From: Chloroflexota bacterium
Lineage (GTDB): Bacteria > Chloroflexota > Anaerolineae > Anaerolineales > UBA11579
Assembly: GCA_019456165.1 (NCBI GenBank)
Contig: VRUJ01000007.1
Location: forward strand, 1-64,000
Length of the DNA: 64,000 nt
Direction: 5' to 3'
Both the position numbers and the translations under genes were made by a program. The notes below the pieces were generated by a model. That model was given only the letters and a program-made list of their open reading frames with translations. It was not told the DNA's origin and did no database searches. Positions 10,066-18,277 of the stretch are shown here, piece after piece (position 1 is the first letter of the stretch; the number at the start of each line of letters is the position of its first letter).

Positions 10066-10392
10066 ATGGCAATGACAATAAAAGAACTTATGGGACGTAT
10101 GCCTGGGGCATTTATTCCTGAAAAAGCAAAGGGGGTGGATGTTGTGATCCAGTTCCATATGACTGGCGACCAGGCCAGTGATTGGGTGGCGACGATTGCA
10201 GACGGTGTCTGCAAAGTTGAAGAAGGCGCTGAAGAAAATCCAACCATGGCTCTTACAGCCGATGCGCAGGATTACATTAACGTTGTATCAGGTGAGCTAG
10301 ATGCCATGCAAGCATTCATGCAAGGCAAAATCAAATTATCTGGCGACCTGAACTTAGCCTTGAAAATGACCAACTTTTTTAAGTTGGACTGA
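10066..10392 (+). CDS. SCP2 sterol-carrier domain protein
   Basis: A 108-residue single-domain protein of the SCP2 fold (FHMTGDQASDWVATIADG, then NPTMALTADAQDYINVVSGE and a C-terminal DLNLALKMTNFF). Such proteins bind fatty acyl chains or acyl-CoA in a hydrophobic tunnel. As the last gene of the beta-oxidation operon it probably serves as a lipid carrier or substrate-presenting protein. GTG 10057, ATG 10060 and ATG 10066 are all in frame; GAGGTG at 10054-10059 best serves ATG 10066. A palindromic terminator follows. Confidence 0.85.
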   Translation: MAMTIKELMGRMPGAFIPEKAKGVDVVIQFHMTGDQASDWVATIADGVCKVEEGAEENPTMALTADAQDYINVVSGELDAMQAFMQGKIKLSGDLNLALKMTNFFKLD

Positions 10393-10416
10393 TACGCATG
10401 CGTTCTTAAACAAAAG

Positions 10417-10444
10417 ATCCCCAGGTAGTTTACTACCTAGGGAT
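10417..10444. terminator. Palindromic terminator between convergent operons
   Basis: ATCCCCAGGTAGT and ACTACCTAGGGAT form a 13-base stem with one mismatch. It lies between the end of the SCP2 gene and the oppositely oriented DUF59 gene, so it probably ends both transcripts. The T-run is weak on both sides. Confidence 0.55.
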
Positions 10445-10472
10445 GTGTAATTAATTTCGAATTTAAAGGCGG

Positions 10473-10835
10473 CTAGAATAACCCCCAATCACCGCCGACG
10501 CCTTCCTCCATATATTCCACATCCCAAAGTTCCATGCCCATTTCAATGCTGGCAGGTTTTTCGAGTGTTCCCTCAGCCCGACTGCGGGTCATTTCTAATA
10601 AAGCGGGAGCATACGGGCAAAATGGGGTTGTCATAATCATGGTTAGGTGAGCTTTTTCATCTTCGTCCGTCAAAGCAACATTGCGTACTAAACCGAGTTC
10701 CATGATGTTTAATCCGATCTCGGGGTCGATAACTTCTCGGAAGGCTTTATCTAAGGGTTCAACGAGATCAGGATGGGTGCTCTCGATTTCCCAAATAACT
10801 TGTTTGGCCGTTTCTTTAGGTGTTGCAGGACTCAT
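10473..10835 (-). CDS. DUF59/MIP18 family metal-sulfur cluster assembly protein
   Basis: A 120-residue protein of the DUF59 (PaaD/SufT/MIP18) family, used in Fe-S cluster maturation. The core DPEIGLNIMELGLV and the Cys-containing TTPFCPYAPALLEM are present at about residues 38-85. It lies 18 bases downstream of sufR in the same direction and opposite to the sufCBDSU genes, which supports a SUF role over a phenylacetate one. No other paa genes are present. The N-terminal 30 residues are a charged helix. Confidence 0.85.
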   Translation of the reverse strand: MSPATPKETAKQVIWEIESTHPDLVEPLDKAFREVIDPEIGLNIMELGLVRNVALTDEDEKAHLTMIMTTPFCPYAPALLEMTRSRAEGTLEKPASIEMGMELWDVEYMEEGVGGDWGLF

Positions 10836-10853
10836 TTGCGGTCTCCGGGTGAA

Positions 10854-11486
10854 TTAATTTTGGATTTCAATGATCGAAGAAGTTTCGTAGGTACAGTGGC
10901 TGTCACCGTCAAGCACGCATTGGGTTTGCTCAACGGGAGTTCCTAAAAGTGTAGTAATTAATGTTTCATCCAGGATGCAAACTTCGGGGTGATCTTTCCC
11001 AACATGGTAATATGGGCAGCTGGTTTCATTGATAAGAAACTTATCGCCTTGGCGTTCTATTTCAACTGTGAAACCTTCCTCTGTGAGTAAATGCTCAAGG
11101 ATATTAATGCGCTCTTCGCTGGATAGATTATTAATATTTAATTCACGGGCAAAATCTTCTGCCATGCTGCCAGCAATCTTGGTGAACAATTTATTCACCA
11201 TTTTAGTAGGTAAATCTTCTTTTAATTGTTCTAATAAACGATTGGAGAGGTTAAAGTACCGGTTAGGGAAGGTTTCGATACCAGAATTGGTTAGAAAATA
11301 GATTCTTCTTGGTCTGCCAACACCGTGCCGTTCTTCTTCAGAAGCTACAAGACCATCAGCTTCCAGGCGTGTGATATGGTGCCGGACAGAAATCGGGTTG
11401 ATGTTAACCGCTTCAGCTAGTTCGTTGATCGTGCAACGTTTCCGGTTTAGTAAGTTTGTGAGGACTTGTTCTCGTGTACTTGACAT
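10854..11486 (-). CDS. sufR: SufR-type Fe-S sensing repressor
   Basis: A 210-residue DNA-binding regulator. Residues about 1-65 form a winged helix (VNINPISVRHHITRLEADG, then RPRRIYFLT as the wing). The C-terminal half carries four cysteines, C157, C170, C190 and C198 (CPYYHVG, PEVC, TQC, SHC), which fit a cluster-binding site. SufR proteins hold an Fe-S cluster and repress suf genes when clusters are plentiful. Its position divergent from sufC, with palindromes in the shared intergenic region, fits this role. It is probably autoregulated: a palindrome overlaps its predicted start of transcription. Confidence 0.88.
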   Translation of the reverse strand: MSSTREQVLTNLLNRKRCTINELAEAVNINPISVRHHITRLEADGLVASEEERHGVGRPRRIYFLTNSGIETFPNRYFNLSNRLLEQLKEDLPTKMVNKLFTKIAGSMAEDFARELNINNLSSEERINILEHLLTEEGFTVEIERQGDKFLINETSCPYYHVGKDHPEVCILDETLITTLLGTPVEQTQCVLDGDSHCTYETSSIIEIQN

Positions 11487-11540
11487 TCAACAACCTAATT
11501 TTTGCTCTAACAGTACTGCAATATGAGCATCTCGCAAGAT

Positions 11541-11556
11541 TCCACACAGTTGTGGA
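11541..11556 (-). promoter_or_regulatory. Candidate SufR operator at the sufR promoter
   Basis: TCCACA-CAGT-TGTGGA, a perfect 6-base inverted repeat. It falls at about +2 to +17 of the sufR transcript predicted from the promoter at 11564-11593, a natural place for autorepression. Confidence 0.5.
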
Positions 11557-11563
11557 TTTTCTT

Positions 11564-11593
11564 AGTATAACATCTGAAGTCATATTTTGTCAA
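11564..11593 (-). promoter_or_regulatory. Promoter of sufR
   Basis: Read on the minus strand: TTGACA (11593-11588), 18-base spacer, TATACT (11569-11564). It drives sufR and the DUF59 gene, divergent from the sufC promoter about 25 bases away. Confidence 0.6.
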
Positions 11594-11617
11594 TAATTAT
11601 GAATATTATATTAAATA

Positions 11618-11646
11618 TTGACTGTAATCATTAAATCTGCTATAAT
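11618..11646 (+). promoter_or_regulatory. Promoter of the sufCBDSU operon
   Basis: TTGACT (11618-11623), 17-base spacer and perfect TATAAT (11641-11646). Transcription should start near 11653, just before an 8-base inverted repeat. Confidence 0.75.
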
Positions 11647-11656
11647 GCTCCTGAGG

Positions 11657-11682
11657 ACTGGTAGGAGGAATTATCTACCAGT
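11657..11682 (+). promoter_or_regulatory. Inverted repeat in the sufC leader
   Basis: ACTGGTAG and CTACCAGT form a perfect 8-base repeat around a 10-base centre, a few bases after the predicted transcription start. It could be a SufR operator or an mRNA hairpin. There is no T-run, so it is not a terminator. Confidence 0.5.
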
Positions 11683-11712
11683 TTGATTTCTATATTAGGA
11701 GTGTAGTTTTTG

Positions 11713-12486
11713 ATGACTGGTTTGAATATCAACAATTTGCACGTCAATGTCAACGATAAATTCATCTTAAAAGGTGTTGACTTGAGCGTGAAGCAGGGAG
11801 AAGTGCATGCCCTAATGGGACCAAATGGAAGTGGTAAATCCACGTTAGCATATTCCATAATGGGCCATCCAAATTACGAGGTAACCGAAGGCGAAATTCT
11901 CTTCAACGGGACGGATCTTCTCGAGCTTAGCCCAGACGAACGCTCCAGGCTAGGAATATTCCTGGCTTTTCAATATCCAGTGGCTATCCCTGGAGTCACC
12001 TTAGCAAATTTCTTGCGAACCGCATTAAACTCCAGGCGACGGGCAAATAATTCTGAAGATAAAGGGATTCCTATCCCTGAATTCCGCAAGATACTTAAGG
12101 AAAAGATGGACCTTTTAGAAGTGGATCACTCTTTTGCAGGCCGTTACTTGAATGATGGTTTCTCAGGCGGAGAAAAAAAACGGGCAGAAATATTACAAAT
12201 GGCGACCTTGGAACCCCAAATTGCAGTATTGGATGAAACTGACTCGGGTTTGGATATTGATGCCTTACGTACAGTAGCAGAAGGCGTGAACGCTCTGCGC
12301 GGCCCAGACTTGGGCGTTTTACTGATCACCCATTACCAACGCATATTGGATTATATTCAACCGGATCACGTGCACATTCTCTATAATGGGTTAATTGTTG
12401 AATCTGGCGGCCCGGAACTTGCCCTGCAACTAGAAGAGCAAGGCTACGATTGGATAAGAGAGAAATTCCAAGAAGTCGCTGCATAA
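11713..12486 (+). CDS. sufC: SufC, ATPase of the SUF scaffold
   Basis: A soluble ABC-type ATPase of 257 residues that drives the SufBCD Fe-S scaffold. Walker A is GPNGSGKST at residues 36-44, the signature is [14 protein letters not shown] and Walker B is [12 protein letters not shown], followed by the switch His in LLITHYQR. No membrane segment is present. ATG 11713 is preferred to TTG 11710; AGGAG lies about 11 bases upstream. It is first in a co-directional run with sufB (20 bases downstream) and sufD. Confidence 0.97.
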   Translation: MTGLNINNLHVNVNDKFILKGVDLSVKQGEVHALMGPNGSGKSTLAYSIMGHPNYEVTEGEILFNGTDLLELSPDERSRLGIFLAFQYPVAIPGVTLANFLRTALNSRRRANNSEDKGIPIPEFRKILKEKMDLLEVDHSFAGRYLNDGFSGGEKKRAEILQMATLEPQIAVLDETDSGLDIDALRTVAEGVNALRGPDLGVLLITHYQRILDYIQPDHVHILYNGLIVESGGPELALQLEEQGYDWIREKFQEVAA

Positions 12487-12505
12487 GATTGGCCTGAGGT
12501 AATTT

Positions 12506-13912
12506 ATGACGACTGATATTGAACTTTTGATGGGAATAGACGAGAATAAATTTGATTTTCGTGACCCCTCAACACACGTTTTTAAAACCCGAAAGGGGCT
12601 TGATGCCGAGATCGTTAGACAAATTTCGGAGAAGAAAGAAGAACCCGAGTGGATGTTAGAATTTCGCTTGCGTGCGCTCAAACATTTTGAACAACGGCCC
12701 ATGCCAGAATGGGGCGGCGATTTAAGTGAGCTAAACTTAGACGAGATCTACTTTTACACTAAGCCTGCCGAATCGGAAGGAAAAAGCTGGGATGAAGTGC
12801 CTGAAACCATCAAAGATACGTTTGATAAACTTGGCATACCAGAAGCCGAGCAGAAATTCCTGGCCGGGGTTGGCGCGCAATACGAATCGGAGATGGTTTA
12901 TCACAGCATCCAAGAACACCTGGAAGAACAAGGGGTTATCTTCAAAAGTATTGAAAGCGGATTGAAGGAACACCCAGAATTATTTCGGGAACATTTCAGC
13001 ACAATTATTCCGATTGAAGATAACAAATTTGCTGCTTTGAACAGCGCTGTCTGGTCTGGCGGATCTTTTGTTTATATTCCCCCGGGGGTTAAAGTTGAAA
13101 TGCCTATGCAGGCATATTTCCGGATTAATGAGCCTGATTCCGGTCAATTCGAACGCACATTGATCATAATTGATGAAGGCGCTGAAGCCCATTATGTTGA
13201 AGGCTGCACCGCTCCGACGTATACGACTGATTCGTTCCACAGCGGTGTCATCGAAATTGTCGTTAAGAAGAATGCCCGTTTCAGGTATACAACCATACAA
13301 AATTGGTCAACAAATATGTACAACCTGGTAACCCAACGAGCGATGGTGCATGAAGGTGGAACCATGGAATGGGTGGATGCAAACTTGGGTTCCAAATTAA
13401 CGATGAAGTATCCCTCGTGTTATCTAATCGGTCAGGGGGCACATGGAGAGATCCTTTCCCTGGCATTCGCTTCCGGCGGCCAACACCAGGATACTGGAGG
13501 AAAGATCATTCACGTTGCACCCAACACCACCAGTAAAATTAATTCAAAGTCAATCAGTAAAAATAATGGTAGAGCTTCATATCGCGGTTTGCTCAAGGTT
13601 CATGCGGAAGCAGAAAACTCACGCTCAAATGTAGTTTGCGATGCCCTGCTGCTGGATGACGAATCTCGATCCGACACTTACCCCTATATCGAGATCGATG
13701 CCCAAGATGTGACTATAGGGCATGAAGCCTCGGTCTCGAAAGTTGGTGAGGAGCAGCTATTCTATCTCACCAGCCGGGGTTTAAACGAAGATGAGGCTGC
13801 ATCAATGGTAGTCTCAGGTTTCATTGAGCCTCTGGTAAAAGAACTGCCCATGGAATACGCCATCGAAATGAACCGTCTGATCCAACTTCAAATGGAAGGC
13901 TCAATCGGGTAA
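12506..13912 (+). CDS. sufB: SufB, Fe-S scaffold subunit
   Basis: A 468-residue SufB, the site where Fe-S clusters are built in the SufBCD complex. The beta-helix core and the C-terminal region are complete. A Cys in NVVCDALLL and a Glu in IGHEASVSK match the family's cluster-assembly residues, as does the N-terminal half [12 protein letters not shown]. The length fits the family. It starts 19 bases after the sufC stop and is followed at 16 bases by sufD. Confidence 0.97.
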   Translation: MTTDIELLMGIDENKFDFRDPSTHVFKTRKGLDAEIVRQISEKKEEPEWMLEFRLRALKHFEQRPMPEWGGDLSELNLDEIYFYTKPAESEGKSWDEVPETIKDTFDKLGIPEAEQKFLAGVGAQYESEMVYHSIQEHLEEQGVIFKSIESGLKEHPELFREHFSTIIPIEDNKFAALNSAVWSGGSFVYIPPGVKVEMPMQAYFRINEPDSGQFERTLIIIDEGAEAHYVEGCTAPTYTTDSFHSGVIEIVVKKNARFRYTTIQNWSTNMYNLVTQRAMVHEGGTMEWVDANLGSKLTMKYPSCYLIGQGAHGEILSLAFASGGQHQDTGGKIIHVAPNTTSKINSKSISKNNGRASYRGLLKVHAEAENSRSNVVCDALLLDDESRSDTYPYIEIDAQDVTIGHEASVSKVGEEQLFYLTSRGLNEDEAASMVVSGFIEPLVKELPMEYAIEMNRLIQLQMEGSIG

Positions 13913-13928
13913 TAGGATTTTTTAGATA

Positions 13929-15293
13929 ATGACAACCAAGAAAGTTAATCGAAGCCGGGTAGTAAAGCGTAAACAATCCAGGGCTGCAAAACCGAGCGGT
14001 GAATTCTCTTTTACTCGTGACATGATCCCCAATTTTTCAAATGGGTCTGCAGAACCTGAATTTCTCACTCAATACCGCATACGCGCGTGGGATGCTTTCC
14101 AAAAAATTAATTTACCCGACACAACTCAAGAACCATGGCGGCGAACGGATATACGCAAACTAGAAACTGATTTGTTCAGTCTTGCTGGAGAAGGATCATC
14201 GGAGACACCCGAAGTTCCGAAAGAACTCCTGCTCCCATTAGAAGGTGATAAAGACGCTGGGCAAGGTATCTTGACTCCGCAGGGCGTTAAAGTTTACCTA
14301 GATTCTGAGATTTCAGATCAGGGGGTAATCTTTACGAGTTTGGTTACGGCAGCCCAGAAACACCCTGAAATACTAGCAAAGGTACTTGGAAAATTGGTAC
14401 CGGTGGGAGATGACAAATTCGCAGCCATGGTCGGTGCCTTAGCTGCGACAGGTATCCTTGTTTACGTACCGAAAGGCGTGAAGTTGGAAAAACCCCTACA
14501 CAGTGTTTTATGGGGTCCTGGAGTTGGGCGTGCCCATATCTCCCATATATTAGTCTGGGTTGAAGATCAGGCATCTTTGACATTTGTGCATGAAACTGCT
14601 TCACCAACCGAAAATGGGCAAACTTTACATGCTGGAATCGTCGAAATGCACGTTGGGCAAGGAGCCAATTTGCAGTTCATTGAATGGCAATCCTGGGGTG
14701 AGAACGTGTGGAACTTCACCCATAAACGCGCTCGGGTTGAGAGGGATGCTAATTTAGATTGGGTAGTTGCCGCAACTGGCAGTCATCTAACCAAAAACTT
14801 CTCCGAAATCGATTTGGTTGGCGAAGGAGCCACTGGAAGAATGGCAGGGCTATATTTCACAGATGGTGTGCAACACCTGGATCATGACACCCAACAGAAC
14901 CACCTCGCGCCTAACACAACAAGTGATTTGATCTTCAAGGGAGCGCTTGAAGACCGCAGCCGGTCTGTTTGGCAAGGAATGATCTACGTCGCGCCGGATG
15001 CTCAAAAAACGGATGGTTATCAATCGAATCCAAATTTGGTACTGAGTAAGAAAGCTCGGGCCGACTCGATTCCTGGGCTGGAAATTCTGGCAGATGACGT
15101 GCGCTGCACGCACGGGGCAACAGTAGGTAAGATTGATCCTAATGAAGTCTTCTATATGCAGTCTCGAGGCATCCATCTAGAAGATGCTGAGCGAATAATC
15201 GTTGAGGGATTCTTTGACCCCATTGTCCAACGCATCCCATATGTTAGTTTGCGAGACCGCATTCAAAAAGCGATTGTTGACAAACTGGACTGA
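13929..15293 (+). CDS. sufD: SufD, Fe-S scaffold subunit
   Basis: A 454-residue SufD, paralogous partner of SufB in the SufBCD scaffold. The conserved C-terminal segment ADDVRCTHGATVGKID carries the His used in iron handling. The N-terminus has an unusually basic extension (RSRVVKRKQSR, residues 6-16) before the family core. It is followed by a small unknown gene and sufS in the same direction. Confidence 0.95.
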   Translation: MTTKKVNRSRVVKRKQSRAAKPSGEFSFTRDMIPNFSNGSAEPEFLTQYRIRAWDAFQKINLPDTTQEPWRRTDIRKLETDLFSLAGEGSSETPEVPKELLLPLEGDKDAGQGILTPQGVKVYLDSEISDQGVIFTSLVTAAQKHPEILAKVLGKLVPVGDDKFAAMVGALAATGILVYVPKGVKLEKPLHSVLWGPGVGRAHISHILVWVEDQASLTFVHETASPTENGQTLHAGIVEMHVGQGANLQFIEWQSWGENVWNFTHKRARVERDANLDWVVAATGSHLTKNFSEIDLVGEGATGRMAGLYFTDGVQHLDHDTQQNHLAPNTTSDLIFKGALEDRSRSVWQGMIYVAPDAQKTDGYQSNPNLVLSKKARADSIPGLEILADDVRCTHGATVGKIDPNEVFYMQSRGIHLEDAERIIVEGFFDPIVQRIPYVSLRDRIQKAIVDKLD

Positions 15294-15348
15294 ATTAAGT
15301 TATTCTGTAGTGATTAAAAATATATTATTGTTGGTTTAGGAGGTTCGT

Positions 15349-15636
15349 TTGGTAGACGTACGTTTTACAACTGCACCAGAACGCGAAGACACCTATCAGG
15401 TAGGTGACCGCGTTGAAGTTTATTGTGACCATGAGAATAAAGAAGATGAACGCGTACGCGGTTGGCTTGAAGGTATCGTGGTTCAAGTGGACCCGAAAAT
15501 TGCCGCGGTACAATTTAAAGAGAAAGTCTACTTGACGGATGGATGGATGATACCTGACCATGTCTTGTGGTGCCCGCAGAATTCAAACAAAATCCGCCTT
15601 GCGCGCAAAAGTAAACGGCGCCCAAGAAAAAAATAA
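15349..15636 (+). CDS. Small basic-tailed hypothetical protein of the suf operon
   Basis: A 95-residue protein I do not recognise. The sequence suggests a small beta barrel (YQVGDRVEVYCDHE, then GWLEGIVVQVDPKIAAVQF) like a Tudor or SH3-type fold, then a strongly basic tail (RLARKSKRRPRKK). The start is a TTG at 15349, 4 bases after a very strong AGGAGGT, so it is a real translated gene. Its place between sufD and sufS suggests a lineage-specific accessory to Fe-S assembly, but the basic tail could equally bind nucleic acid. Confidence 0.7.
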   Translation: MVDVRFTTAPEREDTYQVGDRVEVYCDHENKEDERVRGWLEGIVVQVDPKIAAVQFKEKVYLTDGWMIPDHVLWCPQNSNKIRLARKSKRRPRKK

Positions 15637-15644
15637 TACTTGCC

Positions 15645-16895
15645 ATGAAGGCCGTGACAACTCATAGCAATGTACTAGATCCGGAGAAAATTCGGAAAGA
15701 TTTCCCAATTTTTAGCAAAGAAATACATCCTGGAGTACCTTTAATCTATCTCGATTCTGCTGCTACAAGCCAGAAGCCCCTTGCGGTGATAGAAGCCATG
15801 GATGCCTATTACAGGCACTCAAATGCTAATATTCACAGAGGGATACATGCTTTAGCGGAGGAATCAACCGCGAACTATGAAGCCTCCAGGCAGCGCATTG
15901 CTGATTTTATCGGGGCCGCTAAATCACACGAGATAATATTCACCCGCAACACCACAGAGTCAATAAATTTGGTAGCCCATAGCTGGGGGCGAGCCAACCT
16001 TAAGTCAGGGGATTTAATAATCTTAACGGAAATGGAGCACCATTCAAATCTCGTTCCATGGCAGATATTGACCTCAGAAATTGATTTACGGCTAGAATTC
16101 ATCCCAGTAAACGCAGAAGGCTTGCTGGACCTGGACGAATACAAAAAATTATTAACCCAAAACCCACGCCTGGTATCGTTCACGTTTATGTCCAATGTAG
16201 TGGGAACAATAAACCCAGCGAAAGAAATTATTCACTTAGCCCACGAAGCTGGCGCGCTCACTTTAGTGGATGCCGCTCAGGCAGTGCCGCATTTTGCTGT
16301 GAATGTAGTTGACTTGGATGCCGATTTCTTCGCGTTTTCCAGCCACAAAATGTGCGGACCCACAGGTCTGGGCGTTTTGTTTGGGAAAGAGGCTTTACTC
16401 GATGCCATGCCGCCATTCCTGGGGGGCGGGGATATGATCAAGCGCGTCAAGTTGCGTTCATTTACCACCAACGATCTGCCATATAAGTTCGAAGCGGGTA
16501 CACCGGCAATCGCTGAGGTTATCGGGTTAGGGGCCGCTGTAGAATACTTAGATGATATTGGTATGGATACGATTGCAGCCCATACAAAAGAATTGACCGC
16601 TTATGCGCTTGAACGCTTGGAAGAGGTCCCAGGTGTGTGGCTATTTGGCCCCTCCATTGAACACAAAGCTGGAGTCGCAGCGTTTACATTCGAAGGCGTG
16701 CACCCCCACGATGTCTCACAGATACTTGATCGAGATGGATTGGCTGTGAGAGCCGGGCATCATTGCGCCATGCCCCTGCATGAAAAATTTGACCTCCCCG
16801 CAACTACTCGAGCAAGTTTCTATTTGTATAATGAAAAACAAGATGTAGACCGTTTGATCGAAGGGCTTTATAAAGTGAAGGAAATATTCGGTTAA
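15645..16895 (+). CDS. sufS: SufS cysteine desulfurase
   Basis: A 416-residue class V PLP enzyme that takes sulfur from cysteine for Fe-S assembly. The PLP lysine lies in FSSHKMCGPTGLG, the substrate-side N-terminal loop has LDSAATSQKPL, and the active Cys lies in RAGHHCAMPLH near residue 367. It is a group II (SufS/CsdA) enzyme. SufU follows 30 bases later, which is the usual sulfur-transfer partner pair. Confidence 0.96.
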   Translation: MKAVTTHSNVLDPEKIRKDFPIFSKEIHPGVPLIYLDSAATSQKPLAVIEAMDAYYRHSNANIHRGIHALAEESTANYEASRQRIADFIGAAKSHEIIFTRNTTESINLVAHSWGRANLKSGDLIILTEMEHHSNLVPWQILTSEIDLRLEFIPVNAEGLLDLDEYKKLLTQNPRLVSFTFMSNVVGTINPAKEIIHLAHEAGALTLVDAAQAVPHFAVNVVDLDADFFAFSSHKMCGPTGLGVLFGKEALLDAMPPFLGGGDMIKRVKLRSFTTNDLPYKFEAGTPAIAEVIGLGAAVEYLDDIGMDTIAAHTKELTAYALERLEEVPGVWLFGPSIEHKAGVAAFTFEGVHPHDVSQILDRDGLAVRAGHHCAMPLHEKFDLPATTRASFYLYNEKQDVDRLIEGLYKVKEIFG

Positions 16896-16925
16896 ACTAG
16901 ATAGTGCCGTTAAGCAAAAATAATC

Positions 16926-17327
16926 ATGGATGATCTATATCGCGAACTTATCATAGACCGCTACAAGAACCCTCAATTTCGCGGCGAGTTAGAACCAGCT
17001 GATATCAGTTATCATGACGATAATCCCTTGTGTGGCGATAAAATTCGCATTGATCTACGCGTAGACGAAAATGACATTGTTACTGAAGCAGTTTTTAGTG
17101 GGCATGGTTGTTCCATCTCCCTGGCTTCGGCTGATTTGGTGGTTGAATCCATCCTCGGGAAAACATTGGACGAGGTAAAAGAGATGGATAAGGAAATGGT
17201 ATTAGAGCTGTTAGGTATTGAGCTTGGCCCTGTGCGGTTGAAGTGCGCCTTATTATCCTTGAAAGTTCTTAAGGCCGGAGTCTACGGTCTTGGTGAGGGA
17301 GAATCTTCAGATGATCTCGTCGCCTAG
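16926..17327 (+). CDS. sufU: SufU zinc-dependent sulfurtransferase
   Basis: A 133-residue SufU that accepts persulfide sulfur from SufS. The three Cys motifs are present: NPLCGDKIRIDL, GHGCSISLASADL and RLKCALLSLK, and the Asp of CGD completes the zinc site. It is a little shorter than typical SufU at the C-terminus. It ends the suf core operon, with a hairpin terminator 28 bases after its stop. Confidence 0.92.
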   Translation: MDDLYRELIIDRYKNPQFRGELEPADISYHDDNPLCGDKIRIDLRVDENDIVTEAVFSGHGCSISLASADLVVESILGKTLDEVKEMDKEMVLELLGIELGPVRLKCALLSLKVLKAGVYGLGEGESSDDLVA

Positions 17328-17354
17328 CAGGTGATTTTAAGTTTCGACTGAATT

Positions 17355-17384
17355 AATACCTCTCCGCTTCGGTGGGTATTTTAT
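17355..17384 (+). terminator. Terminator after sufU
   Basis: AATACC...GGTATT stem (17355-17360 with 17375-17380) with an inner CCG/CGG pairing and CTT loop, followed by TTATT. It lies between sufU and the Rieske gene, so some transcription may still read through. Confidence 0.65.
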
Positions 17385-17403
17385 TGGAAAATGATAACTT
17401 TCT

Positions 17404-17757
17404 ATGAGTTTTAATTATCAAGACCTAGACGCATCCGAATTGGATTTTGTTGGGGTTGCGCGAGAAGATGAAATTGCCAACGGTGAACGTTTATTTGTTG
17501 AGGTTGATGAATTTAATATCGTGGTATTTAATATCGCGGGGAAACTTTTTGCCATTGGCGACGTATGCTCGCATGACAATGGACCGGTCGGCGACGGGGA
17601 ATTGGAGGACCATGAAGTGATCTGCCCGCGTCACGGTGCACATTTTGACGTGCGCGATGGCAAGGTCTTGTCTTTTCCAGCAGTGGTTGATATCCCAGCA
17701 TACCCAATACGTATCATTGATGGGCAAGTAGAAGTAGGATTGCCGAAAGAAACGTAA
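17404..17757 (+). CDS. Rieske [2Fe-2S] ferredoxin
   Basis: A 117-residue soluble Rieske protein. The cluster ligands are in VCSHDNGPVGDG (C-x-H) and ICPRHGAHFDVRDG (C-x2-H), spaced as in Rieske ferredoxins of dioxygenases and small nitrite-reductase-like subunits. The N-terminal 30 residues precede the domain. It lies just downstream of the SUF operon, so it may be an electron donor or an Fe-S assembly accessory. No oxygenase is nearby. Confidence 0.88.
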   Translation: MSFNYQDLDASELDFVGVAREDEIANGERLFVEVDEFNIVVFNIAGKLFAIGDVCSHDNGPVGDGELEDHEVICPRHGAHFDVRDGKVLSFPAVVDIPAYPIRIIDGQVEVGLPKET

Positions 17758-17758
17758 A

Positions 17759-17789
17759 AAAAAGCCGGAGCGCATGCGCCTCGGCTTTT
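17759..17789. terminator. Terminator between Rieske and a convergent small gene
   Basis: AAAGCCG/CGGCTTT stem with an inner GC-rich palindrome around GCATGC and A/T runs on both sides. It can serve both the plus-strand Rieske gene and the minus-strand gene at 17814. Confidence 0.8.
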
Positions 17790-17813
17790 AAGATTCAAAC
17801 AATGATTATTGAG

Positions 17814-18023
17814 TCAATCAGCTTTCACCCAGCCAACGGCCTCTAAAAACCATCTAGGTGCAGGACTGACATAATGGTTATTCTCATCTTTAATTGGTTT
17901 GCGCCGTTCGTCGCCTACCTCGCCGTAATCGCAAAGGATCATTGTGTGTTCGTGGGCATCATCAACGGTACTGCTAATTTCAAAGCAAATCGGGCAGATA
18001 TATAGCTGGGTCTTTTTACTCAT
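17814..18023 (-). CDS. Small zinc-ribbon-like hypothetical protein
   Basis: A 69-residue protein with CPIC at residues 10-13, then HEH and a Cys at residue 31 (ILCDYGE), a pattern of small metal-binding proteins. The C-terminal half (APRWFLEAVGWVK) is a short helix. I do not recognise a named family. AGGAGCAG precedes the ATG on the minus strand, so it is likely translated. It stands alone between two plus-strand transcription units. Confidence 0.6.
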   Translation of the reverse strand: MSKKTQLYICPICFEISSTVDDAHEHTMILCDYGEVGDERRKPIKDENNHYVSPAPRWFLEAVGWVKAD

Positions 18024-18277
18024 AACACTGCTCCTTCAAAGTTAGCGGCTGGACTAATTTCATACCAATTTTATCATATTTTCGGAAATTAAGCGAATTA
18101 TGGCTGTAAGATGAGGAGTGCTGGATCCTGTGGTTTTCAATTGGCTAAAGCCCGTTGTCCACGTGTGAAAAATCCACTTATCATCACTCTATGTAAGATG
18201 GCAGGAAATATTATCGTCATATAAAACAGTTTTATCGCGGTACAATTTAGCTTCAAATCTTCGTTGGAGATCCAAGA
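18024..18277. other. Intergenic region upstream of tkt
   Basis: No gene is seen. A TACAAT at 18241-18246 could be the -10 box of the pentose phosphate operon but has no good -35 match at the usual distance. The minus-strand gene at 17814 must start its transcript here too. Confidence 0.4.
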
